Shown here piece by piece: positions 35,858 through 46,054 of a DNA stretch of 64,000 nt (within the stretch, counting starts at the first letter, position 1; each line of letters begins with the position of its first letter). The stretch is from NCBI GenBank assembly GCA_950097015.1, contig CATNEN010000038.1, positions 15,680,001-15,744,000 of the forward strand, written 5' to 3'. The translations under genes and the position numbers were made by a program. The DNA is from Macrostomum hystrix. Its lineage: Eukaryota; Platyhelminthes; Macrostomidae. The notes below the pieces were generated by a model. It ran no database searches and was not told the DNA's origin. It was given only the letters and a program-made list of their open reading frames with translations.

Positions 35858-36706
35858 TCAATCGGCACCCGTTGGTTTTGGCACGGTGCTGTGATGCCGG
35901 TGAGATTTCACGCCACCGCTGCCGCTGCGGCCAAGAGACGACGTTGAAAACGACGTAGCCGCATCCTCCGCAGCCACTTCGTTATCGTCGCCGCGATCGA
36001 GGGAAGCTTCGACTTCGTGACTAGCGGCGGTACCGGCGGTGGCCGCGGCGGCGGCGGCGCTGTCAGCGGCGGTGACTCGACTGTGCTGACGACTGTGCTG
36101 CCGCATTTGCTGTTGCTGCTGCTGCTTGGCAGATGCTGCCTGGTGCTGCTTCTGCGAACGAATAGCCGTTGAACCGTCGCCAATTGCCGTAGAAGACGAG
36201 GCACTGCGGCGAGACAGCACCAAAGAGTGAATGCCAAACGCCAAGAAGGCTAGGAGAAGGACACCATCGACAGCGTACACCAGAGTGATCTGGGACAGGT
36301 AGGACGGCATGCTGTACACCTTGAGTGTGGCACTGGCATTGAACTGTCTGCCAGGCACTGAGCAGGTGTATTCGCCTGAATCGTGTGGAGTCAAATGAAT
36401 CGCAGTCAATGTGCCATTAACGGCGCTAATATTGGACTCCAGCCAGTTCCAGTATTCAATCTGGGTGCCATTGGGAAAGTACCAGATTAATTCGCTAGAG
36501 GTGTAATTGGCAGCCAAATGCTGGGACAGGTGGCAAGCTACGGTGGTGTTGCTGCCAGTAAGGAGTGACTGCTGATACGGCTCGGTGGACAGGGGCGGCT
36601 GCTCTTCCTCGGGTACGCTAGCCACGGTGGCAAACCGCTGAGCTAGAAACAGGACGCACATCAGCAGCGGCAGCAGCTGCCGGGTCAGCTGGCAAGCGAA
36701 GATCAT
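35858..36706 (-). CDS. single-Ig-domain membrane protein with zeta-like transmembrane helix (Ig 1)
   Basis: A 282-residue type I protein. The start is the first ATG after a splice acceptor (TGTTTTCCAG|CTCCG), so an intron interrupts the 5' leader; the longer upstream frame is intron. Residues 1-27 are a signal peptide. The Ig domain has Cys58, Trp75, the DSGEYTC motif and Cys115, with six N-glycosylation sites. A block YSMPSY then LVYAVDGVLLLAF leads into the membrane helix (about 138-165) with Asp147 inside it. The paralogue at 42404-42916 shares this block exactly in spacing, and it resembles the CD3-zeta/FcR-gamma helix (LCYLLDGILFIYGV). The 117-residue tail has polyQ and polyA tracts, is Ser-rich, and contains no Tyr, so there is no ITAM. 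I infer that it pairs with a receptor carrying a basic membrane residue. Confidence 0.8.
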   Translation of the reverse strand: MIFACQLTRQLLPLLMCVLFLAQRFATVASVPEEEQPPLSTEPYQQSLLTGSNTTVACHLSQHLAANYTSSELIWYFPNGTQIEYWNWLESNISAVNGTLTAIHLTPHDSGEYTCSVPGRQFNASATLKVYSMPSYLSQITLVYAVDGVLLLAFLAFGIHSLVLSRRSASSSTAIGDGSTAIRSQKQHQAASAKQQQQQQMRQHSRQHSRVTAADSAAAAAATAGTAASHEVEASLDRGDDNEVAAEDAATSFSTSSLGRSGSGGVKSHRHHSTVPKPTGAD

Positions 36707-36776
36707 CGGAGCTGGAAAACAATATTCAATAAAATGATGATAAAATGAATGAGTTGCGATCGTGTTGGAAGCCCAC

Positions 36777-37090
36777 ATAGGGTGAGTGGCAGAGCAGTCT
36801 AACGCGTTTGCCACTCGCACCAGGTCACTGAGCTCGATTCCGCGTCAAGGCCATGCACATTCATTTGGGAGATAAGGCTTGCGGGCTCGTCGTGCGCCCA
36901 TGAGAAAGTCAGGGCAGACGTACACACATCTGTGAGTGTGCGCCCGCGTACGGACGGTATCTGTGTGCGTGTGTTCTGAGGAGTCAGCGGAATGGGCAGA
37001 ATTGCCTCCTCGCTGGCTGCGGGTCTACAGTCACCAAATGATGTGCCATTGCATGGACACAACCATTCTGCTTATATTATTAATTATTAG
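36777..37090 (+). mobile_element. SINE family B upstream of Ig 1
   Basis: A near-complete copy with head GTGGCAGAGCAGTCTAACGC, body and an ATT-rich tail. It lies about 70 bases upstream of Ig 1 coding sequence, in its leader intron or promoter. Confidence 0.85.
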
Positions 37091-37119
37091 AAGCGCGCAA
37101 TTATTTACTATTTTAAATG

Positions 37120-37395
37120 AGGTCTTAGTCATCACGGAGCCTGGCCTGCAGGTTGGGAGTTCGAATCTCAGCCTAGGAGAAACCACGTGTGTCCTGAAGC
37201 AAAGCAGAAAAAATTCCCACCCCATTAGTTCACTTAATCATTAAACAGCTGTCAGCATTGGCTGGGGTAGCTCGGGTGGGTGTGGTGCCCTCCTGCACAG
37301 TCCGCGGACTGAACGGGTGTACACAGCGCCACGTAGTAGCTGCGACTGGGCCACTGGCTGTACAAGTGGTCCAATTGGGTTAGGGGTGAAATTTC
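37120..37395 (+). mobile_element. SINE family A, diverged copy
   Basis: A forward copy with B-box-like GGGAGTTCGAATCTCAG, the CAGCTGTCAGCATTGGCTGG core and a CCGCGGACTGAACGGGTGTA block. It is much more diverged than the copy at 30976-31279. Confidence 0.75.
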
Positions 37396-37682
37396 TTATC
37401 TTATCAAAAGCTAGAGAAATGTAAAGAGTAAGCGATAGTCTAGGAAAAAAAGAATTTTGAAACCGGACAAACACAGGCCAGTCAGATCATAAATCAATCA
37501 AATTTATTACTATTTTATATTTCTATCGACTGCTTAGAGGAATCAACTCAAAAAAAGTTTCTGGCTATAGGTTTTATGAGCTCATTAGTTTCCGTCAGCT
37601 TTTAATTGTGCCTCGAAACTTCAAATTTTATTAAATGAACTGTTTTAAAATATACTTTTGTTGTTTACAAATGTGCAAAAAA

Positions 37683-38620
37683 CTCCCTCTCAGATTCTCA
37701 GGTAGGATCGCCTCCCTCTCAGATCCTCAGGTAGGGTCGCCTCCCTCTCATATCCTCAGGTAGGGTCGCCTCCCTCTCAGATCCTCAGGTAGGGTCACCT
37801 CCCTCTCATATCCTCAGGTAGGGTCGCCTCCCTCTCAGATCCTCAGGTAGGGTCACCTCCCTCTCATATCCTCAGGTAGGGTCGCCTCCCTCTCATATCC
37901 TCAGGTAGGGTCACCTCCCTCTCAGATCCTCAGGTAGGATCGCCTCCTTCTCAGATCCTCAGGTAGGGTCACCTCCCTCTCAGATCCTCAGGTAGGATCG
38001 CCTCCCTCTCAGATCCTCGGGTAGGATCGCCTCCCTCTCAGATCCTCGGGTAGGGTCGCCTCCCTCTCAGATCCTCGGGTAGGATCGCCTCCCTCTCAGA
38101 TCCTGAGGGTAGGGTCGCCTCCCTCAGATCCTGAGGGTAGGATCGCCTCCCTCTTAGATCCTGAGGGTAGGATCGCCTCTCAGATCCTCAGGTAGGGTCG
38201 CCTCCCTCTCAGATTCTCAGGTAGGATCGCCTCCCTCTCAGATCCTCATGTAGGGTCGCCTCCCTCTCAGATCCTGAGGGTAGGGTCGCCTCCCTCTCAG
38301 ATCCTCGGGTAGGGTCGCCTCCCTCTCAGATCCTCGGGTAGGATCGCCTCCCTCTCAGATCCTGAGGGTAGGGTCGCCTCCCTCAGATCCTGAGGGTAGG
38401 ATCGCCTCCCTCTTAGATCCTGAGGGTAGGATCGCCTCTCAGATCCTCAGGTAGGGTCGCCTCCCTCTCAGATTCTCAGGTAGGATCGCCTCCCTCTCAG
38501 ATCCTCATGTAGGGTCGCCTCCCTCTCAGATCCTGAGGGTAGGGTCGCCTCCCTCAGATCCTGAGGGTAGGATCGCCTCCCTCTCAGATCCTCAGGTAGG
38601 ACGCCCAATCTGTCAGATCC
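37683..38620 (+). repeat. 29-bp minisatellite, forward arm
   Basis: About 32 units of CCTCCCTCTCAGATCCTCAG plus GTAGGGTCG with A/G, T/C and GAGGG variants. A block of roughly 245 bases near 38090-38335 is repeated near 38330-38570. It is the reverse complement of the array at 39745-40600. Confidence 0.97.
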
Positions 38621-39496
38621 TCAGATCATTGACAGTGTTTTGACCTCTCGACTGTCGACTTTTCAGGGTTACAACTTACAAGCATCCTGAATAGTCAGAA
38701 AAGTGAATAGAAAACAACTTTAACGATGACGTCATACTCGAAGATTTCCCTAGGTAGAATATCAAGCCCGCTTATTAGTGTTGTTTCTTCAGAAGACTGT
38801 CAACACGCGATGCAGAAAATGATCACATGCGAGCTAGCTAGTGCATGTTGTTGCGTTGTCTAAAATGTATTCTCCTTTACAGCAATTTAGGCCTTAGCGA
38901 CAAGGTAAAAATCAGCGGACAAAGTTAAAACTATGATCACAGGCCAGGGATATCAGGTGGCAATTAGAAACAGGTCCAACAAGTTGCTATAGGCCAAAAG
39001 ACAATGAAAAATAGACAGCCGACAGAAAAAGTCTTGTCTAACATGCCAGATATTTTAAATTCTAAATTTCTCTTCATCATCCTTTGCCGCATCCTGTCTT
39101 GCGATCGAGGTTGTGTGAGGTGGGTGCAGCTTGCTTGCAGCAACGCCCCCGCTACCGTGCGGGCGAGGCGAAGGCATTCTGCATCTTTTGTAACTGGAAA
39201 ACAAGAGAGAGAGTGAAAGACTCCGGCGACAGAAAAAGCTGAGTAGGGTAGGCGGGGCCCGGTGCCGTATCCATCTAATCACAGGAAATGGGAGAGGCCA
39301 ACTAGCAAGGGGTGGGGAGAAATTATCAGGAAGGATGAGACGGCGGTGCCGGCAGAAGGCGCACGCCAGAGCTATAACTGACGAAGCAAAAGAGAAGCGG
39401 CAACCGAGTATCATCATCATTATCAGTATCATCATCATCAACGATGGCTTCATTTTTCTTATCCTTTTCTTCTTTGTCAACTGACTCACAACTCAC
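38621..39496. other. spacer between the two 29-bp arrays
   Basis: No supported gene. It includes a short ATC-rich microsatellite near 39410-39440. The minus-strand open frame across 39055-39489 is low-complexity and has no domain. Confidence 0.4.
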
Positions 39497-39690
39497 AGGG
39501 AACATCTTTCACTATATCTATGTTAGACCAAGCATCAATCAACGCCAACTCATAGAGACTAGATTCTAACATTTCACTAATTGGCACTACACGGGACAGG
39601 ACTAGACAGGTGAGGCTTAGGTAAGAGAATACATTTGTAAGCGAAATTAAAGCTGCCTGTAATTTATTGACTAGAACTGGAGAATTCTCG
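39497..39690 (-). CDS. possible internal exon of an unknown gene
   Basis: Between an acceptor (TCCCCTGAAAG) and a strong donor (GTTCCCT|GTGAGT) the minus strand reads 64 open codons of ordinary, complex composition, including SLTNVFSYLSLTCLVLSRVV and YELALIDAWSNIDIVKDVP. I recognise no domain. It lies inside the inverted pair of 29-bp minisatellites, between the two Ig genes, on the same strand as both. Neighbouring exons were not found, so it may be chance. Confidence 0.3.
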
Positions 39691-39744
39691 CTTTCAGGGG
39701 ATAGGAGAAAATAAATAAACAAGATAGAGGGGGAGAGAAGGAGG

Positions 39745-40600
39745 CGATCCAACCTGAGGATCTGAGAGGGAGGCGATCCTACCTGAGGATCTGAGAAGGA
39801 GGCGATCCTACCTGAGGATCTGAGAGGGAGGCGGCCATATCTGAGGATCTGAGAAGGAGGCGATCCAACCTGAGGATCTGAGAAGGAGGCGATCCAACCT
39901 GAGGATCTGAGAAGGAGGCGATCCTACCTGAGGATCTGAGAGGGAGGCGATCCTACCTGAGGATCTGAGAGGGAGGCGACCCAACCTGAGGATCTGAGAG
40001 GGAGGCGGCCCAACCTGAGGATCTGAGAGGGAGGCGGCCCAACCTGAGGATCTGAGAGGGAGGCGGCCCAACCTGAGGATCTGAGAGGGAGGCGGCCCAA
40101 CCTGAGGATCTGAGAGGGAGGCGGCCCAATCTGAGGATCTGAGAGGGAGGCGGCCCAACCTGAGGATCTACCTGAGGATAGGCGATCCTATCTGAGGATA
40201 GGCGATCCTACCTGAGGATCTGAGAGGGAGGCGGCCCAACCTGAGGATCTGAGAGGGAGGCGACCCTACCTGAGGATCTGAGAGGGAGGCGGCCCAATCT
40301 GAGGATCTGAGAGGGAGGCGGCCCAACCTGAGGATCTGAGAGGGAGGCGGCCCAACCTGAGGATCTGAGAGGGAGGCGGCCCAACCTGAGGATCTGAGAG
40401 GGAGGCGACCCTACCTGAGGATCTGAGAGGGAGGCGGCCCAATCTGAGGATCTGAGAGGGAGGCGGCCCAACCTGAGGATCTACCTGAGGATAGGCGATC
40501 CTACCTGAGGATAGGCGATCCTACCTGAGGATCTGAGATGCAGTCGGCCCAACCTGGGGATCTGAGAGGCAGACGCCCTACCTGAGGACCCTACCTAGGT
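39745..40600 (-). repeat. 29-bp minisatellite, inverted arm
   Basis: Units of AGGATCTGAGAGGGAGGCGG plus CCCAACCTG, the reverse complement of the units at 37683-38620. Two similar sub-blocks (about 39960-40200 and 40200-40510) end in ACCTGAGGATAGGCGATCCT, which is itself partly palindromic. Confidence 0.97.
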
Positions 40601-42009
40601 GAAATGTGCTTGAACTGCTATTATTGATCAAGCTGACACTAGCGAGTTAACACAGCTGTCACGCAGCAAGCTCATTCACAAAACCGCATAGCACCCACCC
40701 ACACAAAAACCGCTTCCATGGAACTGCAAAAGCAAATAGATGCGAACCCGGATGGCGAACGCAAAAGAAGGAATAGAAAAAGGTAGTGCTCAATGCTACT
40801 GCTGAACAAAAGGCGTCACAAAATGCCCCAGCAGCTTCCGACAGAAAAGAAAAGGAACCCCGCCAAAGCTGAGAACAAATCTATTGGATTCTTCCTACGC
40901 TTTTCTATTCCTGTAAAAGTGCCTTACTTCATTGAGTGCAACGTTTTTTGTTTGCTTTCTATTATGCTTAGTCACGACTCTAGATAGTATATCCTAGTGA
41001 GAACACAAATGTATGATAAATACCTGGTTCTTAGAAAAGAAAGCAAAGTAGAAAGGCTTTTGATGAATTCATCATTTAAGCAAGCACCACGACTCGGCTG
41101 AAAACAATCGCCAGTATATTATTGATTTATCAAAGATCTGTTGACTAGGTCACCGCCTTGGTAGGCACAGCAAAATTACTTAATATTAGAAATTACGCTT
41201 TAAATACAATTAAAGCCTATTTGCAAAAACTGCAAATATATATATAGGTCACAGCAAATGTAATACAACCAATGAATGATATAATCTATGATTTTCAATA
41301 GTAAACCATGAGCTATTCTGTAACTAATAAAATAGAGAATTTCATAACAGACTGCAATTTAAAAAAATTTGAACATTTTTAACGAAACTCAAAATGAAAA
41401 AAGTCCAACACCACATCTGATTCAGGCTGCAAAAAATAATATCTTCAAAAATGAAGGGAACCGCATTACTCTATAAAATCACGTTGGATTTGGCTGTAGA
41501 CTTACATTCTCGATAAGCATGCAGTTGAGCATGTCTTTTGAAACCGAATACGAGCTGCATCCAAAAGCCTTAGGTTAGGGATCAGATAAGGGAAAGTAAA
41601 TCCTGAAGCCTGATTCTACATGGCCCAATGGATGCCTGAACACTCACAGAATTCAAGAATGTCAAAGAAGATTTGCGCCGGAGATTAAAGAAAAAAACAG
41701 ATCGATGACGTGTGGGCGGATGGTGCGAGATTTGTGCGTTGAGGGGAAAATATTTTTTCAGGGATTAAATATCCCACGATAGCATGGCACTATAGTTCGT
41801 TGGGGATTGATTGATGCCCAGATCTGGCGCAGCAAATAAACAGAATAATATTTTCCTGTTGTAAAACTTACGCGAGGAAAACCTGATAACACTGAAAACA
41901 GTGGCCTACAGTCTGCACTGAGCTCAGTCTAGCTAATCAGAAGTACAAAATAAAAGCATGCCTTATTATATGTTCTTATAAATACGAGTTAATCGGGCCA
42001 GATATGCAG
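40601..42009. other. AT-rich spacer
   Basis: No supported gene. A short frame from 40720 (MELQKQIDANPDGERKRRN) resembles the charged N-termini of the type II ligands but hits a stop after 22 codons. I do not call it. Confidence 0.35.
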
Positions 42010-42232
42010 AAGACAGCATAGCCGCAGCAATGCGCATTACAAGCCTGCATACGGCTGTTCAGTCCGTGGACTGGAGAGGGGTGCCATACCTAACCTAAAT
42101 TACCGGGTGAGCTGATGCAATGCAGAGTTCAGTGGCTTGCTGTGTCTTGCTTCAGTGTCTACAGTCGGAAATTGAACCCCGACCTTTAAGCCGTGAGTCC
42201 GACGCTATAACCCTACAGGGCTAGAAACTCCT
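42010..42232 (-). mobile_element. SINE family A, diverged copy
   Basis: A reversed copy with the GGCTGTTCAGTCCGTGGACT block, AATGCAGAGTTCAGTGGCTT and the head CCCCGACCTTTAAGCCGTGA. It lies downstream of Ig 2. Confidence 0.8.
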
Positions 42233-42403
42233 ATTATAAAAATGTTATAAAAATGCACTAAAATAAGCGACAAATAAAGCTTCCGTTCACCAAAAGAAGA
42301 AAAATGCACCACAAGACTAACTGCAAGCTAAATAAACATAATCGAATATCAACAGGAATTTTGAGCTGCGAAAGCCACAAGTCTAACGTTTTTCTTACTC
42401 GAC

Positions 42404-42916
42404 TCAGACAACGCCACTGGTTGAAGGCTTAAAAGCAACCATAAGCGACATCGCACAGAAGACGCCAGCAATGACAGTGAGGACGCCGTCAATGGTGTAA
42501 ACAAGTGCTAAACTAAAAGCGTAGGATGGCATCTTATAAACAACCACATCAACACGGGCGGTCATATTGCAAGGAGCCAGACGGCACTGATAAGTGCCAG
42601 CATCGCTTGGTCGAGCCTTTGAGCACATCAAGACGCCATCGATTGATCGAATTCGCGCCAAACTAGAGTCGCTAATATGAATCCCACCGGGCGAGTACCA
42701 TTCCAAAGCGCTCGAGTTATATAGGCCTACACAAGCGCCAGTCGGGTATTTGTTTGGCAGGCGACAAGTGACACTAAAGCTGGCGTCAATCTCTGCTGAC
42801 GTCTGATTGCGCGACAAAATTAACCGATTGGCAGTTTGAATACGAGTAGCACACTGACTGGCTGATATTAGAAGCAGAAGAAACGTCACAACAATGAAAT
42901 TTGCCTTGGATTGCAT
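42404..42916 (-). CDS. single-Ig-domain membrane protein with zeta-like transmembrane helix (Ig 2)
   Basis: A 170-residue type I protein, complete in one coding exon. A splice acceptor (CCTTGCAG) lies 16 bases before the ATG, the same leader-intron arrangement as Ig 1. Residues 1-22 are a signal peptide. The Ig domain has Cys51, Trp73, the DAGTYQC motif and Cys111, plus extra Cys at 62, 98 and 116 that may form a second bridge. The block YKMPSY then LVYTIDGVLTVIAG matches Ig 1 in sequence and spacing, with Asp143 in the membrane helix (133-162). The cytosolic tail is only about ten residues (KPSTSGVV end) with no Tyr, so it cannot signal alone by an ITAM. The family assignment as Ig is firm; the receptor role is inferred. 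Confidence 0.8.
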   Translation of the reverse strand: MQSKANFIVVTFLLLLISASQCATRIQTANRLILSRNQTSAEIDASFSVTCRLPNKYPTGACVGLYNSSALEWYSPGGIHISDSSLARIRSIDGVLMCSKARPSDAGTYQCRLAPCNMTARVDVVVYKMPSYAFSLALVYTIDGVLTVIAGVFCAMSLMVAFKPSTSGVV

Positions 42917-43276
42917 TCTTTGACATAGGCTGCAAGGATTTTGTTAAAAGGTTCGCACTAGTATTTGGGGGGAGATCAAATTAAATTTGATTTGCGAAAA
43001 AATACGCTTGTAGAATGCACCAAAAAACGTATCAAATTTAAATCTCTATAACAATATTTTAATCATTGTTAAGCCACGATAATAAACGTTTCGTCTTGTT
43101 CTGATTCGCTGCTGCGTTAAAATTTATACTTTATAAAACTAAATTATACTAATTCACCCAGGCGACTCTAGTTCGGTTTACTTTACTTTTACTTTAGTTT
43201 AAGCAAGAATCTAATGAATGTATGCGTGCATTATATGCTTCATATGTGCTCAGAATACAATTTCTGCATTTTTCAG

Positions 43277-44291
43277 TTTATCTAGGCGCTGCACTGCATC
43301 CATGGTTGCATGCATCGGAATGTAGATGCGTTTGGCCCAGACAAGAGGCCACTCTGATAGGAAATGTGTCCGAAAACGAGGAGATGAAAATGGACGGAGC
43401 TAACAAAAAATTCATTTGCTTAACTGCCTCATCTGCAAGTCAGTAAATAATTGCGTTCACCTTCCAGCACTGACCTGTGAGGATGCTGCTATCACTTAAC
43501 CAGATGGACCGATGAATTTCTCTGATGAAAAATACTGCTCAAATCGCCTTACTAAGTCCATCAGTGTGACGAAAATCAATCCATCAAACATGAAATTTTA
43601 AAAGCACGAAATATCAGGGCAGGTAAAGCTGATAGGTGAGCGCAAACAAAAGTATTATAAAACTTAATCTGACACTTGAAATCTGAAGATAAAAAACGTC
43701 AAAGAATTTCACACGACACGCTCTTTATTGTTAAAGCTTTTGATAAGCCCTTGTGTGACGCGGAATAGATGAATAGACACCATATTTGGATAATGCCGAC
43801 ATGCTAGCATCTGTAATACAGAATGATTGACAAATAGGTGATTAGCTACTAGATTATGTCAGCAATTGGGATTATTTTTCAGGTACGATCGCGAATTATT
43901 TTATCTATTACAAAGTGAACACCCTGCGCATTGCACTGGATGTAGCTTAAATGCTTACAGTTGTTAGTGCAATGCTTTTCTATTTATCCATAAATGTAAT
44001 CTACAAATTGCGTGCTGTTTTTTTTCATTTCGACTTTTTTCACAGGCACAAACTAATTTCATATGGACTGATTCGAAACAATTTGGCCAAGTAAATTCAG
44101 TAGGCTACAGACAATGGAGAGCTGAAGAAACTGACGTCTTTTATTTCAGTGCTAATCTACCAATTCTTAAACGGCAGTTCGACACATTAAAAGCCAGGGA
44201 TTTGGCAATTAGCAGTAGAAAGCCCACGAGAGGTATCTCAAATACCTACATTTTTCTGCATCTCGTAAAACATTCAACCAATCGCCACTAA
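43277..44291 (+). CDS. TNF-like gene E, last two exons
   Basis: Exon 3 (43277-43434) follows a good acceptor (TCTGCATTTTTCAG) in phase 1 and reads NVSENEEMKMDGANKKFICL, comparable to FNVSRETGEVVVLKDGVYRI in gene A. The terminal exon (44046-44291) follows TTTTTTCACAG in phase 0 and reads 81 codons, starting AQTNFIWTDSKQF and ending TYIFLHLVKHSTNRH; its length and pattern (aromatic strand, W-x-x-E-x-D, L-x-x-x-D) match exon 4 of gene B. The donor of exon 3 is weak: phase would fit a GC donor (TCT|GCAAGT). Exons 1 and 2 were not found; Ig 2 lies directly upstream on the other strand. The terminal exon and its 3' flank recur as a ghost at 23081-23300. It may be a real gene with distant 5' exons, or a decaying copy. 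Confidence 0.4.
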
Positions 44292-45042
44292 AATCCAGAA
44301 CACACGCTAAGATTTTCCGCTTTATACGATGAAACAACTTCCAGGTTCTAAACATATCGGAATAGTCGAGATATTAAACGTTTCTCGTCGGGGTCTGGTC
44401 ATTTTTTTGGTCACAAAATATTATCATGTCTGCTATTATTGTGGAATTTATTTCATGGTTAGTTGGTTAGTTCATGGTAAAGGCCGGACAATTTTGATCT
44501 ATATCATGATGGAATTTCACGAAAATCAGTCATTTGGTTTGCGAGCCATCGTGAAGAAGGCATTGTTTTTTCAACCGACTGTTAAAAAGTTTTCTACTGT
44601 TAAAGGGTCAATAAATGACCCAAAGAAATGAATAAATGCTCAGCAACTTACCACAGAGTTACAATCTAACACTTTCTTTAGTTTGCCAGCAACAACAATT
44701 GAGGAGACAGGGCGCGACTCAACATGTTGGAGCATTCGCCTGATATTTAACTCATTTATTTATCTGGGAGCCCAGCGAATTTTTAGTAATACAATCAGGT
44801 GGGAAAATAGAAAAAAACACTGGCTTGGGAATGCAACGGAGCTGAGGCTTCGAGCAAAAAAAATAATAGAGGACCGAAAATTGAAGCATAAAGCGCTACA
44901 GCCAATGGCCTTACTCGCGACAAAATAAACCGTTTTTTATATCGTCGCAGTTAATTAAAGTTTCTGTAATTTAAAAGTTTTATCAATTGGTAGGAAACGA
45001 ACACCAACTAGACTTTAATTCTCGGTTTGTTGTTCGATTAGT
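44292..45042. other. 3' region of gene E and spacer
   Basis: The first 150 bases are similar to 23140-23300. Later open frames (44329-44631, 44683-44928) have no recognisable domain and are not called. Confidence 0.4.
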
Positions 45043-45342
45043 TCAGGGCTGCTCGAACAGCGGCATCTTCATTAGAGACCCAATGTCCAGCTGGTCAATG
45101 TCGCTAGCGGCTTTGTGATGACGATCGCTAGTAGCAACAGCATCAGCGGCGAATGGCTGACGATGCTGCGGCTGATGCTGCGGCTGCTGCATGGTGTCCA
45201 TGAAGCGCTCCCAAAGAGTCTCCCACTGTTGATCGTTGAGTAGCGGCGCAGCGCGAGCACCGCCACTAGCTGGCATAGCCGGAGCTCCGTAAGCGGCCAC
45301 AACAACGGTAGCCAGTAGGCAGAAAGCGATGCTATTATGCAT
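45043..45342 (-). CDS. small secreted protein
   Basis: A 99-residue single-exon frame: an N-terminal hydrophobic signal peptide (IAFCLLATVVVAAYGAPA, cleavage near residue 19), then a soluble region with QQWETLWERFMDTMQQ, a His/Gln-rich stretch (QPQHQPQHRQ) and a C-terminal DIDQLDIGSLMKMPLFEQP. No Cys remains after the signal. A TATA box lies about 110 bases upstream and a likely ATTAAA signal follows the stop, so the transcription unit looks complete and intronless. It could be a peptide precursor or a secreted effector, but lacks obvious dibasic cleavage sites. I do not recognise the family. Confidence 0.6.
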   Translation of the reverse strand: MHNSIAFCLLATVVVAAYGAPAMPASGGARAAPLLNDQQWETLWERFMDTMQQPQHQPQHRQPFAADAVATSDRHHKAASDIDQLDIGSLMKMPLFEQP

Positions 45343-45450
45343 AGTTTCTCAAAGTCTTCGATAGTTTTATATCTTTTATTAATTTAATGTAAGCTTAGCT
45401 TAGGGTTGACTTGGTGGACTAAAATCTAACCTGGGCAACCGCTGCATGCT

Positions 45451-45460
45451 CTTTTTTATA
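45451..45460 (-). promoter_or_regulatory. TATA box of the small secreted protein gene
   Basis: TATAAAAAAG on the minus strand, placing the transcription start near 45425 and a leader of about 80 bases. Confidence 0.55.
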
Positions 45461-46046
45461 CTCGCGCTTACAAACTGTCCAGCCAACTAGGAGAGGGAAT
45501 GACAAACTACTGACTTCTTTAATCAACCAACCAATCTAGACTGGACTCTAAGAGGGCAGGAACAGTCTGGATGCGGATTGGATGGGCCAGACCTAGTATC
45601 AAGCTATCGTTACCAGAGAATTGGGCTCTTTCAAAAGCCCCTTCTTTAAATTATCATACAGATGCATATGATTGTGCATAAAATTTAATTTGTTTGTACG
45701 CTTGGGAATAGTCTTGAGGTGTTTAACTAGTTTTTCAGTACCCCATTAAAATGTGAAACTTCTTACAGTAATGACAGTACACTACTTAACATAAGTAGTA
45801 AGGAGAGTTTATCTTCTAGATATTTCTGCAAATTGTTGGTAAATACTAATCAGACCATTAATAATAATTTAACACTATCATTTGAAGGATAGGCCAGTCC
45901 CAGATAGCAAGTTAGGAAGTTAGTTTCATATATATGGTCTCAATTTTAGTTTACAGCTTGCAATAATTTTTTCTGCATTTGCAGAAAGGATTGGCAAGTA
46001 GCAACTTTAGTTGAGACTTGTGGTTCAAGTCTATTACAGAGACATA
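45461..46046. other. AT-rich non-coding spacer
   Basis: Nothing recognisable between the secreted-protein promoter and the MITE at 46055. Confidence 0.45.
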
Positions 46047-46054
46047 CTCAAGAG

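Noticed and set aside
35858-36820. Longer Ig 1 start adding 38 residues
   Set aside because: The extra codons cross a splice acceptor and run into SINE sequence, and they would bury the signal peptide.
39055-39489. 144-codon minus-strand frame
   Set aside because: Low-complexity Met/Ser/Arg runs from ATC and TCTC microsatellites; begins with a non-ATG start beyond a splice donor.
44329-44928. Two further frames after gene E as extra exons
   Set aside because: The region is similar to the 3' flank of the ghost exon in gene B, so it is more likely untranslated. No TNF-like motif in the right phase.
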